DNA from: Wolbachia endosymbiont (group B) of Parapoynx stratiotata
Lineage (GTDB): Bacteria > Pseudomonadota > Alphaproteobacteria > Rickettsiales > Anaplasmataceae
Reading direction: 5' to 3'
Assembly: GCF_947250635.1 (NCBI RefSeq)
Contig: NZ_OX366335.1
Span: 558,001 to 622,000, forward strand
DNA: 64,000 bases
Under the pieces are notes generated by a model, which saw nothing but the letters and a program-made list of their open reading frames with translations, had not been told where the DNA came from and made no database searches. The position numbers and the translations under genes are program-made. This document shows, piece after piece, positions 26,829 to 35,925 of this stretch (position 1 is the first letter of the stretch; each line of letters begins with the position of its first letter).

Positions 26829-28049
26829 ATGAATTTAGCAATCCACTACTATCCTACTCGAGATCTAGTCGAATATGAGCGTAACCCACGTAAAAATGAT
26901 GACGTAGTAAATAGAATGTGTGCTTCTATTCGGGAGTTTGGTTTTCGTATACCAATAGTTGCAAAAAGCGATGGGACTGTGGTTGATGGCCATTTAAGAC
27001 TTAAAGCAGCAAGAAAACTTGGTATGGAGAGTATTCCAGTGGTCTTAAGTGATAATTTAAATGAACCACAAACCAAAGCTTTTCGGTTACTGGCAAATCA
27101 ATCAGCTAATTGGGCAAAGTGGGATGATGATCTTTTGAAGGTGGAAATTCAAGAGTTAGAAGATTTACAATTTGATCTTAAAATGACTGGATTTGAGCTA
27201 GAAAAAGTTCAACATTTCCTTGATGACTTAGATGGTGAAAAAGAAGATTTTTCTGACTTGGTTGGTGATGAAAAAAGGGTAGAAATAACAAAACCAGGGG
27301 ATTTATGGATTTTAGGTGATCATAGAATCTATTGTGGTGATAGCTCTGTAGTTGAATCATATAAAGCGCTGTTAGATGATAAAATGGCAGACATTACTGT
27401 TTGTGATCCTCCATATAACGTTGATTATGGTAGCAGTCAAGAAAGAGAGGATAAAAAGATACTAAACGATAATCAAGGTGAAAAGTATGAGCTTTTTCTC
27501 TATGACATCTGTTCCCATATTTTAGCATATACGAAGGGAGCAATTTACATTTGCATATCATCATCAGAGTTTTCAACGTTGAAAAAAGCATTTGAGGAGG
27601 CAGGAGGAAAATGGTCAACATTTATCATTTGGGCAAAGAGTCACTTTACGCTAGGAAGATCAGATTATCAAAGACAATACGAAGCAATGCTCTATGGATG
27701 GAAAAGCGGTAATAAACGTGAGTGGCATGGAGGAAGAAATCAAAGTGATCTGTGGTTTTATGATAAGCCAACACATAACTCATTACATCCAACAATGAAG
27801 CCAGTAGAGCTAATGGAGAGAGCAATAGTTAATAGCAGTAGACCTGGAGATATAGTATTTGATCCATTTAGTGGTTCTGGAAGTACACTGATTGCATGTG
27901 AGAGAACAGGAAGAATCTGTAGGACAATAGAGCTAGATTCAAAATTTGTAGATGTAACCATAAAACGTTGGCAAATATATACCGGAAGAGATGCCCTTTT
28001 AGCCAGTACTGGTAAAACTTTTGCGGAAATTCAAGAAGAAAATTCGTAA
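26829..28049 (+). CDS. ParB-domain N6-adenine or N4-cytosine DNA methyltransferase
   Basis: This 406-residue protein has an N-terminal ParB/Sulfiredoxin-like nuclease-type domain (ERNPRKN, then TVVDGHLRLKAAR) and a C-terminal methyltransferase of the beta class. The catalytic DPPY motif (about residue 196) precedes the cofactor motif DPFSGSGST (about residue 356), with the HPTMKPVELM segment just before it. Phage WO carries a gene of this architecture upstream of its terminase, which fits the position here. It probably protects phage DNA or marks it for packaging; no cognate restriction gene is adjacent. The start is ATG 26829 without a clear ribosome site. Confidence 0.85.
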   Translation: MNLAIHYYPTRDLVEYERNPRKNDDVVNRMCASIREFGFRIPIVAKSDGTVVDGHLRLKAARKLGMESIPVVLSDNLNEPQTKAFRLLANQSANWAKWDDDLLKVEIQELEDLQFDLKMTGFELEKVQHFLDDLDGEKEDFSDLVGDEKRVEITKPGDLWILGDHRIYCGDSSVVESYKALLDDKMADITVCDPPYNVDYGSSQEREDKKILNDNQGEKYELFLYDICSHILAYTKGAIYICISSSEFSTLKKAFEEAGGKWSTFIIWAKSHFTLGRSDYQRQYEAMLYGWKSGNKREWHGGRNQSDLWFYDKPTHNSLHPTMKPVELMERAIVNSSRPGDIVFDPFSGSGSTLIACERTGRICRTIELDSKFVDVTIKRWQIYTGRDALLASTGKTFAEIQEENS

Positions 28050-28077
28050 AAAGGAGCGAAAAGAGAGGAGGAAAAGA

Positions 28078-28560
28078 GTGGAAAAAATCACACAAACAGA
28101 ATGGGCAAGAGAGATAGGAGTATCAAAGCAATATGTCTGTTCTTTAGTAAAAAAAGGAATAGTTGAGCTGGAAGATGGACTCATTGACCGAGAACAAGCA
28201 AACAGGGCTATAGAAACAATCAGAGATCCAAGTCAACCACTGAGAAGAAAAAACTATTCAGAAAGCGGAGAAAAACTTTCCACGATGTTGCTTAAAACGC
28301 GAATAAAAAATGAAATGGAGCGAGGTAAACTTCTTGAGGCGAAAGCTAAGGCTGAGATAGGAGAACTTGTAGCAGTAGAAGAAGTAAAGCGCGATGCGTT
28401 TAATGTAGCAAGAGTTGTACGTAATAATTTGCTTAATATTCCAAATAGAGTTTCAGCACTGCTTGCATCACTGAGCGACACTGAAAAGATTCATATGGCG
28501 CTAACCGAAGAGATTACAAACTCATTACAAGAATTATCTAATACTAAATTTCAAATATAA
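28078..28560 (+). CDS. small terminase-like HTH protein (Nu1-type)
   Basis: This protein of about 160 residues has an N-terminal helix-turn-helix (TQTEWAREIGVSKQYVCSLVKKGIV) and a helical C-terminal region, as in phage Nu1-type small terminase subunits, which bind DNA at the packaging site. I place the start at GTG 28078, which has a GGAGG-type site in front, rather than a TTG at 28021 inside the end of the methyltransferase gene. It lies upstream of the large terminase with one ankyrin gene in between, matching phage WO order. The assignment relies on HTH plus context. Confidence 0.65.
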   Translation: MEKITQTEWAREIGVSKQYVCSLVKKGIVELEDGLIDREQANRAIETIRDPSQPLRRKNYSESGEKLSTMLLKTRIKNEMERGKLLEAKAKAEIGELVAVEEVKRDAFNVARVVRNNLLNIPNRVSALLASLSDTEKIHMALTEEITNSLQELSNTKFQI

Positions 28561-28579
28561 AAAAGATTTTGAATATAAA

Positions 28580-30064
28580 ATGGCTGATAACTTAAGTTTA
28601 GAGTTAATAAAATGCCTCATTAATCAACCTGGATTAGATGTTAATGTCAGAGGGTTAAACGGAAAAACTCCACTGCATTGCGCTATAGAGTTTGATGAAT
28701 TAAGTATGGTAGATCTGTTACTCACGAAAAAGAACATTAATCCTTTTGTTGAGGACAATGAAGGCAAAACCTCCTTAGATTATGCCAAAGAAGGTAAAAA
28801 AGCAGAAATATTACAAGCATTAATCAATCACAAATACGGATCAGAACAAGATAGCTTACTTCATTTAGCTGCAATGATAGGTGAAATTAATGCAGTTAGA
28901 TATTTGATCAGAAAAGGTATTGACGTTAATGTACGAAATGCTCTGCATCATACTCCATTACATCTAGCAGCAGGCATAGGACATGAAAATGTTGTCAAAA
29001 TTTTAGTGGAAGAAGGAAGCGCTGAAATAGATGTCTTTGATGCACGAAATCAGACACCAATGCACTATGCAGTTAATAACAAGAAGTTGGAGATAGTAAA
29101 GTTATTACTGGAGCTAGGAGCAGATGTAAATAGCGCACGTGTAGGACAAAACTCGATGAAATTATCACCTGTGCATATAGCTGTAAGTAATACTAATTAC
29201 GATGAAAGGGATTTATGTCTTGATATTCTCAAATGCTTAATAAAGGAGCCTAATGCTCAAGTCAATTTGCAGGACTACGAAAATAGAACACCTCTACATT
29301 ACGCTGAAAGACTTAAAACAATAGAGGTCTTACTAACGCGAGAAGATATAGACCCTCTGGTAAAAGACGATAGGGGCAAGACACCATTTGATTACGCTAA
29401 ACCTGAGATAAAGAAGGCTTTGATGAGTAATAAATACGGTTCTGAAAAGAATAGTCTACTCCATTTAGCTGCACAAAGAGGAGAAATTGAGCTTGTAGAT
29501 GCAATCTTAAAGGAAGAAATTGATATTGATATTGTAAATAATAAAGGTTTATCACCTATTTACCTTGCTGCAGAAAAAGGACATTTACATGTAGTAAAAT
29601 TACTACTGAAAAAAGGAGCAAACTATACACCTGTTTTGCACTTAGCAATCAAGTCAAATAATTTAGAGTTACTTAAAGTTTTATTTACTGAAAAAAATGG
29701 AGCGTTACTCTGCAGAGATACCGTTGTTAATTTTCCAACCCTTCATAATAAATATATAGCACAGAGAGAAATAGCAGATAAAAGGATGAAAAAACATAAT
29801 AATATTATCTGCATCTGTATTACAGTTAGCGCAGTAGCAATGGCAGCATATATAGGTTTAACAGCAACAACAATAAGCAGTACAATCATTTTTGCAACAA
29901 CAACAGGAATACTTGCGCTTATTATAGCAATAATGATAAGTGAGATGAGCAAAAGATACATAGAAAAGGAATTTCAGAAAAAGATGTTTATGGAACTGGA
30001 AGAGTGTAGTTCTACTGTTAATGATGTTGAGATAGAGTCAATTATGAGTAGATGCAGACAATGA
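28580..30064 (+). CDS. phage-associated ankyrin-repeat membrane protein
   Basis: This 494-residue protein has about eight to ten ankyrin repeats in the first 380 residues (GKTPLHCAIEF, HTPLHLAAGIGH, NQTPMHYAVNN, NSLLHLAAQRGE). A spacer and two membrane spans follow near residues 405-450, then a short charged tail. Ankyrin repeats mediate protein binding, often with host proteins. It sits between the small and large terminase genes, a position that phage WO also uses for an ankyrin gene, so this is probably conserved phage cargo. Its 3' end overlaps the terminase start (ATGA). Fifth and later repeats are partially degenerate. Target unknown. Confidence 0.85.
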   Translation: MADNLSLELIKCLINQPGLDVNVRGLNGKTPLHCAIEFDELSMVDLLLTKKNINPFVEDNEGKTSLDYAKEGKKAEILQALINHKYGSEQDSLLHLAAMIGEINAVRYLIRKGIDVNVRNALHHTPLHLAAGIGHENVVKILVEEGSAEIDVFDARNQTPMHYAVNNKKLEIVKLLLELGADVNSARVGQNSMKLSPVHIAVSNTNYDERDLCLDILKCLIKEPNAQVNLQDYENRTPLHYAERLKTIEVLLTREDIDPLVKDDRGKTPFDYAKPEIKKALMSNKYGSEKNSLLHLAAQRGEIELVDAILKEEIDIDIVNNKGLSPIYLAAEKGHLHVVKLLLKKGANYTPVLHLAIKSNNLELLKVLFTEKNGALLCRDTVVNFPTLHNKYIAQREIADKRMKKHNNIICICITVSAVAMAAYIGLTATTISSTIIFATTTGILALIIAIMISEMSKRYIEKEFQKKMFMELEECSSTVNDVEIESIMSRCRQ

Positions 30065-31887
30065 TATACGCTAGAGCTTTTTCTGAAGGTTTAAGACCAG
30101 ATCCAGAGCTTAAAGTATCAGAGTGGGCAAATGAGTATCGAGTTCTAGCACCAACTGCAGCATCAGAGCCAGGGAAATGGAGAACAGAAAGAACTCCTTA
30201 TTTAAAAGAAATAATGGATTCACTTTCTCCTTCTTCACCTGCAGAAAAAGTAGTATTCATGAAAGGAGCGCAGATTGGGGGAACAGAAGCTGGTAACAAT
30301 TGGATAGGCTATATCATCGATCAAACACCAGGGCCAATGCTAGTAGTACAGCCAACAGTTGAAATGGGAAAACGTTGGTCAAAAGGAAGATTTGCGCCAC
30401 TGATTGAAAGTACACCATGTTTAAAAAGTAAAGTAAAAGACCCAAGATCAAGAGATTCAGGGAATACTGTACAAAGTAAGGAATTTCCAGGTGGAATTGT
30501 AGTAATAACAGGTGCAAATAGCAGTGTAGGACTTCGCTCTATGCCAGTAAAATACCTCTTTCTTGATGAAATAGATGCATATCCAGGAGACTCAGGAGGA
30601 GAAGGAGATCCAGTACTGCTCAGCATAGCTCGTACCAATACATTTGCACGGCGAAAGATCTTTTTAGTATCAACGCCAACGATTCATGGAATAAGCAGAA
30701 TTGAGAAAGAATTTGAAGCAACAGATAAGAGATATTTTTTTGTACCATGTCCGCATTGTAATTATTACCAAATATTAAAATGGTCACAAATAAAATGGGA
30801 AGATAAAAATCCAAATACAGCACACTATATATGTATAGAATGTGGTGAAAAGATAGAAAATCATCAAAAGACAGAGATGCTTGAGCGTGGAGAATGGAGG
30901 CCTACTAATAGAGTAAAAGGTGAGAAAAAAGGATTTCATCTTTCAAGTCTTTATAGTCCAGTAGGCTGGTATAGCTGGACTCAAGCAGTAGAAGATTTTC
31001 TTCATGCAAAAGAAAGTGAACAATTACTGAAGGTTTGGATAAATACTACACTTGGAGAAACCTGGGTAGATAAAGGAGAAGTACCAGACTGGAAGCAATT
31101 ATTTAACAGGAGAGAATTTTTTCAGATTGGCACAGTACCAAGGAGAGAAGTGGTACTTACTGCAGGAGTAGATGTCCAAAAAGATCGTCTAGAGGTGGAA
31201 GTTGTAGCATGGGGAAAAAGTCGTGAAAGTTGGTCAATAGACTACCAGGTATTTGAAGGTGATACTGGAGGAGGAGAAGTATGGGGAAAACTTTCGGAGC
31301 TCCTCAATCATCATTTTATCGGTGAAAATGGTCTTGAATACATGATAAGTATGATGGCGGTTGATGCTGGGTATGCGACACAAGAAGTATACAATTGGGT
31401 AAGAGGTCATCAAGGCTCTGGAAGAGTAATGGCAGTAAAAGGTGTAAATAAAGCATTAGTACCACTTAGCAGCCCAAGTAGAGTTGATATAACAGTTGGT
31501 GGTCAAAAGCTAAAAAGAGGAATAAAGCTTTGGCCAGTGGGAGTATCGATATTAAAGTCAGAGCTTTTTCAGCTACTTAATATTTTAAAAGAAGAAGAGA
31601 AAGTGCCAGCAGGATATTGTCATTTTCCCGAGTATGCACCTGAGTATTTTAAGCAGCTAACGGCAGAGCAATTAGTCAGCAAGGTAGTAAAAGGATACAC
31701 CAAACAAGAGTGGCAAAAAGTAAGAGAAAGAAATGAAGTACTAGATTGCCGAATTTATGCGAGAGCAGCATCTATTGCGCTTGGAATTGATCGTTGGCCA
31801 GAGAGTAAATGGAATAGTTTGAGTGGAAAAATAGAAAGTAAAAAACCTAAGAAAGTAAGACAGAGTAAGTGGCTGGAAAATGTATAA
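30061..31887 (+). CDS. terminase large subunit (GpA family)
   Basis: This protein of about 608 residues is the ATP-driven DNA-packaging motor and nuclease of lambda-like phages. Motifs: an ATPase Walker A-type segment KGAQIGGTEAGNN (about 70-82), Walker B YLFLDEID (about 163-170), a zinc-ribbon-like CPHCNYY...CIECGEK segment (about 235-265), and the nuclease domain start AGVDVQKDRLEVEV (about 365-378). The start at ATG 30061 overlaps the ankyrin stop (ATGA); an in-frame ATG at 30052 is also possible. The stop overlaps the gpW start (8 bp). It appears intact. Confidence 0.93.
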   Translation: MIYARAFSEGLRPDPELKVSEWANEYRVLAPTAASEPGKWRTERTPYLKEIMDSLSPSSPAEKVVFMKGAQIGGTEAGNNWIGYIIDQTPGPMLVVQPTVEMGKRWSKGRFAPLIESTPCLKSKVKDPRSRDSGNTVQSKEFPGGIVVITGANSSVGLRSMPVKYLFLDEIDAYPGDSGGEGDPVLLSIARTNTFARRKIFLVSTPTIHGISRIEKEFEATDKRYFFVPCPHCNYYQILKWSQIKWEDKNPNTAHYICIECGEKIENHQKTEMLERGEWRPTNRVKGEKKGFHLSSLYSPVGWYSWTQAVEDFLHAKESEQLLKVWINTTLGETWVDKGEVPDWKQLFNRREFFQIGTVPRREVVLTAGVDVQKDRLEVEVVAWGKSRESWSIDYQVFEGDTGGGEVWGKLSELLNHHFIGENGLEYMISMMAVDAGYATQEVYNWVRGHQGSGRVMAVKGVNKALVPLSSPSRVDITVGGQKLKRGIKLWPVGVSILKSELFQLLNILKEEEKVPAGYCHFPEYAPEYFKQLTAEQLVSKVVKGYTKQEWQKVRERNEVLDCRIYARAASIALGIDRWPESKWNSLSGKIESKKPKKVRQSKWLENV

Positions 31888-32084
31888 CGAAGAGTATTTA
31901 GTTCAAGTCGAAGAAGCGATAAAGAAGCTGCAAAACGGAGAGCGAGTAGTATCAATTGCATATGGTGACCATGTAGTGAGATATGCTGAAGTTCAGATAA
32001 ATGATTTACTAAACTTAAGACAACGTATTAAAGCTGAGCTAAAGATTGTTGGAATGAAACCGAAGAGAAAGATTGTTTTTTCAA

Positions 32085-33421
32085 GGGAACGTTCAAAAAA
32101 GTGTGTCAAGCCGCATTTTTAGTTCAACTCAATTTTCAATCTATCTGGAAAGAAAATATCAAGTTGAGAAATAGTTAAAGCCCAATTAGGGAGAGCCATA
32201 ATCCACTTTTGCTCTACCTTTTTTATAGCACAATATACCTGTTTGTACAAGGCATTTGTACTAGTAAATGAACCCTTAGTTTTAGTAAATTTCCTGATTT
32301 GTCTATGCAACCCCTCAATTGGATTGGTGGTGTAAATCAGCTTCCTAACTTGCCCAGAATACTTAAAATAACTGGATAAGTTTTCCCAATTGTTCTGCCA
32401 GGATTTTATAACTAAAGGATACTTCTCTCCCCATTTTTCTTCCAGCTCAAGCAGATAATTCTCAGCGATCTCTTTACTTGAAGCACGATATATTTTTTTC
32501 AAATCATTCATGAAAACTTTTACATCTTTGCTAGATACATATTTCAGTGAATTCCTTATCTGATGCACTATACATAGCTGTACTTCTGCCTTAGGAAACA
32601 CACTATTTATAGCCGCAGGAAAGCTTTTTAGCCCATCAATGCAGGCAATTAGAATATCTTCTACTCCTCGCTCTTTTAGGTCATTTAGAACTCCCAACCA
32701 GAAGTTAGCTCCTTCACTTTCAGCCAAATAAAAACCTAATACTTCTTTTCTGCCATTTTGATTTATGCCCAATATATTATACATGCATTTACTTATACAA
32801 TGTCCGTCCTCCTTGACCTTAAAGAACATGCCATCCATAAACACTATTGGATACACTGATTGCAGTGGGCGGCTGCGCCATTCATTGATTACTGGTAGCA
32901 GTTTATCAGTAATACTGGATATCTCTGCTGCTGATATTTTGTGGTCATATATTTCCTCAACATGTGAAGCTATATCTCTGTATCCCATGCCACTGGCATA
33001 TGTGCTTAAGACCTTTGCTTCAAGTTCTGGATGTAGGCTTGTTTGCCTTTTTTTGACTATTTGCGGTTCAAAGCTTCCTTCTCTGTCTCTTGGTGTTAAT
33101 AGTTCAAATGAGCCTGAACTTGTACGTAAAGTTTTTGCATTCCTTCCATTTCTTCGGTTATTTTCTTCACTTTTAGCTGACATGTGGCTTTCTATTTCAC
33201 CTTCCAGACTTGCCTCTAGCAACCTTTTTATAAACGGTGTTAATGCTCCATCTCTTCCTGTCAATGGTCTTCCTTCTCGTATAGATGACAGGATATTTGT
33301 TTCTAATTCTTTATAATCTACCAAACCAGTAGTTCTATTTGCTTGACCCATATCAAACCTCCATTTTTTATATCAATTTATTACTTTTTTTTCGGTTTGA
33401 CACACTTTTTTGAACGTTCCC
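32085..33421 (-). mobile_element. IS256-family element, complete copy D (1337 bp)
   Basis: Full length with intact inverted repeats, in reverse orientation to copies A, C and H. A perfect 8-bp target duplication TTTTTCAA flanks it, so it inserted cleanly into gpW and no later rearrangement has happened here. Confidence 0.95.
32119..33351 (-). CDS. IS256-family transposase, copy D
   Basis: Intact 410-residue transposase, on the minus strand, sharing the Ile form (TISQLD) with copy C. All DDE-type segments are present. Its transcription opposes the phage head operon and could add antisense or polar effects on the downstream head genes. Confidence 0.95.
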   Translation of the reverse strand: MGQANRTTGLVDYKELETNILSSIREGRPLTGRDGALTPFIKRLLEASLEGEIESHMSAKSEENNRRNGRNAKTLRTSSGSFELLTPRDREGSFEPQIVKKRQTSLHPELEAKVLSTYASGMGYRDIASHVEEIYDHKISAAEISSITDKLLPVINEWRSRPLQSVYPIVFMDGMFFKVKEDGHCISKCMYNILGINQNGRKEVLGFYLAESEGANFWLGVLNDLKERGVEDILIACIDGLKSFPAAINSVFPKAEVQLCIVHQIRNSLKYVSSKDVKVFMNDLKKIYRASSKEIAENYLLELEEKWGEKYPLVIKSWQNNWENLSSYFKYSGQVRKLIYTTNPIEGLHRQIRKFTKTKGSFTSTNALYKQVYCAIKKVEQKWIMALPNWALTISQLDIFFPDRLKIELN

Positions 33422-33448
33422 TTTTTCAACGAGTAAAGGGATCATATA

Positions 33449-34507
33449 ATGATAAAAATCGTTAAAAGGAACCGTATGACAAAAATTATAGCAAAAGAAT
33501 ATACAGAATTTTTAGAGCAGCTCAAAGAACAGATTGCTACTAGTCGTTATAAAGCAGCACTAGCAGTAAATAGCAAACTCATTGTGCTTTATCACTATAT
33601 TGGTACAGAGATCTTAAGGCGCCAAAAAGAACATGGTTGGGGTGCTAAAATCATAGATCAGCTAAGTAAGGATTTGAGAAGCGCATTTCCAGAAATGAAG
33701 GGATTTAGTGCTAGGAATCTTACTTATATGCGTCAATTTGCTGCAGAATATCAAGATACTGAATTTACGCAGCAGGTTGCTGCACAATTGCCTTGGTTTC
33801 ATATTGTAGTTATTTTAGATAAAGTAAAAGATCCAAAAGAAAGACTATTTTATTTTCAAAAAGCTATAGAGCACGGTTGGTCACGTAGTATAATGGTGAT
33901 GCAAATCGAACGTGAATTGCACAAACGTCAAGGAAAAGCTGTTACTAACTTCAAAGATAAGTTACCTTCTCCCCAGTCAGATTTAGCACATTATACATTA
34001 AAAGATCCATATATTTTTGATTTTTTGAGTATAGGAGATGACGCTCATGAAAGAGAAGTGGAAAAAGGTCTTGTAGGCCATGTAGAGAAGTTTTTGCTTG
34101 AGCTAGGGGAAGGATTTGCATTTGTAGGTAGGCAATTTCACTTAGATGTTGGAAATAAAGACTTCTATATTGATTTATTGTTTTACCATTTAAAGTTACG
34201 TTGCTTTGTAGTAATTGAGCTAAAAGACAAAGATTTCAAGCCAGAATATGCAGGTAAAATGAATTTTTATCTTTCAGCCGTTGATGATTTACTAAAGCAC
34301 GAGACAGATCAACCATCTATAGGATTAATTTTATGCAAGTCAAAGGATAACGTGCTAGCTAAGTATACACTGAAAGACATAAATAAACCGATAGGGTTGG
34401 CAGAATATAAAATTACTGAAAATCTACCAGAGAATGTAAAGACAGCCTTGCCAACAATAGAAGAGCTAGAGGCTGAGTTATCCAAAGTTTCAGATAAGGA
34501 AAAGTAA
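33449..34507 (+). CDS. YhcG/DUF1016-family PD-(D/E)XK nuclease
   Basis: This 352-residue protein has an N-terminal helical DUF1016 domain (VNSKLIVLYHYIGTEILRRQ, then the FSARNLTYMRQFA segment) and a C-terminal PD-(D/E)XK nuclease domain. In the latter the acidic and basic residues of FYIDLLFYHLKLRCFVVIELKDKDF fit the D-x(n)-ExK pattern. Such proteins are often mobile-element cargo or defence-associated. It is inserted in the head operon between gpW and portal, overlapping both (ATG over the gpW stop; its TAA overlaps the portal ATG), so its expression is tied to head assembly. I recall a gene of this kind in the same place in phage WO. Start at 33449 or 33476. Confidence 0.82.
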   Translation: MIKIVKRNRMTKIIAKEYTEFLEQLKEQIATSRYKAALAVNSKLIVLYHYIGTEILRRQKEHGWGAKIIDQLSKDLRSAFPEMKGFSARNLTYMRQFAAEYQDTEFTQQVAAQLPWFHIVVILDKVKDPKERLFYFQKAIEHGWSRSIMVMQIERELHKRQGKAVTNFKDKLPSPQSDLAHYTLKDPYIFDFLSIGDDAHEREVEKGLVGHVEKFLLELGEGFAFVGRQFHLDVGNKDFYIDLLFYHLKLRCFVVIELKDKDFKPEYAGKMNFYLSAVDDLLKHETDQPSIGLILCKSKDNVLAKYTLKDINKPIGLAEYKITENLPENVKTALPTIEELEAELSKVSDKEK

Positions 34508-35925
34508 TGCTGTTAAAATCGTTCAAGCAATTATTTAGCAAACCAAAGATAAAAAGTTTAGCATGGGATGCAGCGGGCTCAGGAAGAAGGGTAATGTATT
34601 GGCAAGGAGAAGCGGGAAGCATAAATAATTTGCTTTCTCAAAGCCTTGAGCACCTGCGTAGTAGATCACGTGATATGGTGAGAAAAAATCCATATGCAGC
34701 AAATATAATTGATACGATAGTAAGTAACTCTATTGGAACAGGAATAAAACCACAATCAAAAGCAAGAGATGGAGAATTTCGCAAAAAAGTACAAGAATTA
34801 TGGCTAAAATGGACAGATGAAGCAGACAGTAATGGAGTAAGTGATTTTTATGGATTACAAGCTCTAGTATGTAGAAGTATGATAGAGGGAGGAGAATGTT
34901 TTGTACGTTTAAGAACGAGAAAGCTGGAAGATAGATTTTCTGTGCAATTACAACTGCAAGTACTTGAGTCTGAACATTTAGACAATAAAACAAATCAAAC
35001 TTTAGCAAATGGTAATGTAATAAGAAACGGGATTGAGTTTAACAAGCTTGGGCAAAGAGAAGCATATTACTTATTTAGAGAACATCCAGGCGAAGGCTCA
35101 TTTGGAGAATCAGTAAGAGTACCAGCAAATGATGTTTTACATATTTATAGACCACTAAGACCTGGGCAAATCAGAGGTGAGCCTTGGCTTTCGAGTATAC
35201 TGCTAAAGCTTTATGAGCTTGATCAATATGATGATGCAGAGCTGGTGAGAAAGAAAACTGCAGCAATGTTTGCAGGGTTTATTACAAGGCTCGATCCTGA
35301 AGCAAATATCATGGGAGAAGGTGAAGCAAGTGAGCAAGGAGTAGCACTATCTGGCCTAGAACCTGGAACAATGCAGCTTTTAGACCCAGGAGAAGACATC
35401 AAATTTTCGGAACCATCTGATGTTGGAGGAAGTTATGAAGCGTTTATAAGACAGCAACTGAGGGCAATAGCAATAGGTACAGGAATAACATATGAGCAGC
35501 TAACAGGAGATTTAACAGGTGTTAATTATTCATCAATCAGAGCTGGATTAATAGAGTTTCGTCGTAGATGCGCTATGCTGCAACACAACATTATGGTATT
35601 CCAGTTTTGCAGACCAGTATGGAATAGATGGCTAGAGTTAGCAGTGCTTTGTGGAGAACTGAGTATAGATGAAAAAGTAGTAAAAGCAGCGAAAGAAGAA
35701 GTAAAATGGATACCACAGGGATTTGATTGGGTGGATCCACTGAAAGACCAGCAAGCACAGCAAATGGCAGTAAGGAATGGATTTAAGAGTCGATCGGAAG
35801 TAGTATCAGAAATGGGTTATGATGTAGAAGAAATTGATCAAGAAATAGCAGAAGATCAAAAGCGAGCTAATTCTTTTGGACTTTGTTTCGATTCTGACGT
35901 TAATCATCAAAGGGAAGGAAGGTGA
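34507..35925 (+). CDS. phage portal protein (lambda gpB type)
   Basis: This 472-residue protein forms the dodecameric ring through which DNA enters the head. The lambda-type pattern is visible: NPYAANIIDTIVSNSIGTGI near the N-terminus, the mid-region IYRPLRPGQIRGEPWLS, and the C-terminal TGDLTGVNYSSIRAGLIEFRR. Length is normal. ATG 34507 overlaps the stop of the YhcG gene, and its own TGA overlaps the minor capsid start, showing tight translational coupling. It appears intact. Confidence 0.92.
   Translation: MLLKSFKQLFSKPKIKSLAWDAAGSGRRVMYWQGEAGSINNLLSQSLEHLRSRSRDMVRKNPYAANIIDTIVSNSIGTGIKPQSKARDGEFRKKVQELWLKWTDEADSNGVSDFYGLQALVCRSMIEGGECFVRLRTRKLEDRFSVQLQLQVLESEHLDNKTNQTLANGNVIRNGIEFNKLGQREAYYLFREHPGEGSFGESVRVPANDVLHIYRPLRPGQIRGEPWLSSILLKLYELDQYDDAELVRKKTAAMFAGFITRLDPEANIMGEGEASEQGVALSGLEPGTMQLLDPGEDIKFSEPSDVGGSYEAFIRQQLRAIAIGTGITYEQLTGDLTGVNYSSIRAGLIEFRRRCAMLQHNIMVFQFCRPVWNRWLELAVLCGELSIDEKVVKAAKEEVKWIPQGFDWVDPLKDQQAQQMAVRNGFKSRSEVVSEMGYDVEEIDQEIAEDQKRANSFGLCFDSDVNHQREGR

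Larger units (their letters stand above)
31880..33449 (+). pseudogene. gpW-like head-tail joining protein, split by IS copy D
   Basis: The gene starts at ATG 31880 and encodes a small protein rich in charged residues (VEEAIKKLQNGERVVSIAYGD, LNLRQRIKAEL), the typical gpW fold pattern. IS copy D inserted after 32084, duplicating TTTTTCAA (32077-32084 and 33422-33429). Removing the IS and one repeat restores a protein of about 75 residues, ending at the TAA 33447-33449. That stop overlaps the ATG of the following YhcG gene at 33449. The present left piece would add 12 IS-encoded residues and end at 32122. Loss of the last seven native residues (TSKGII region) may still leave a partly working protein. 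Head completion is expected to be impaired. Confidence 0.85.
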
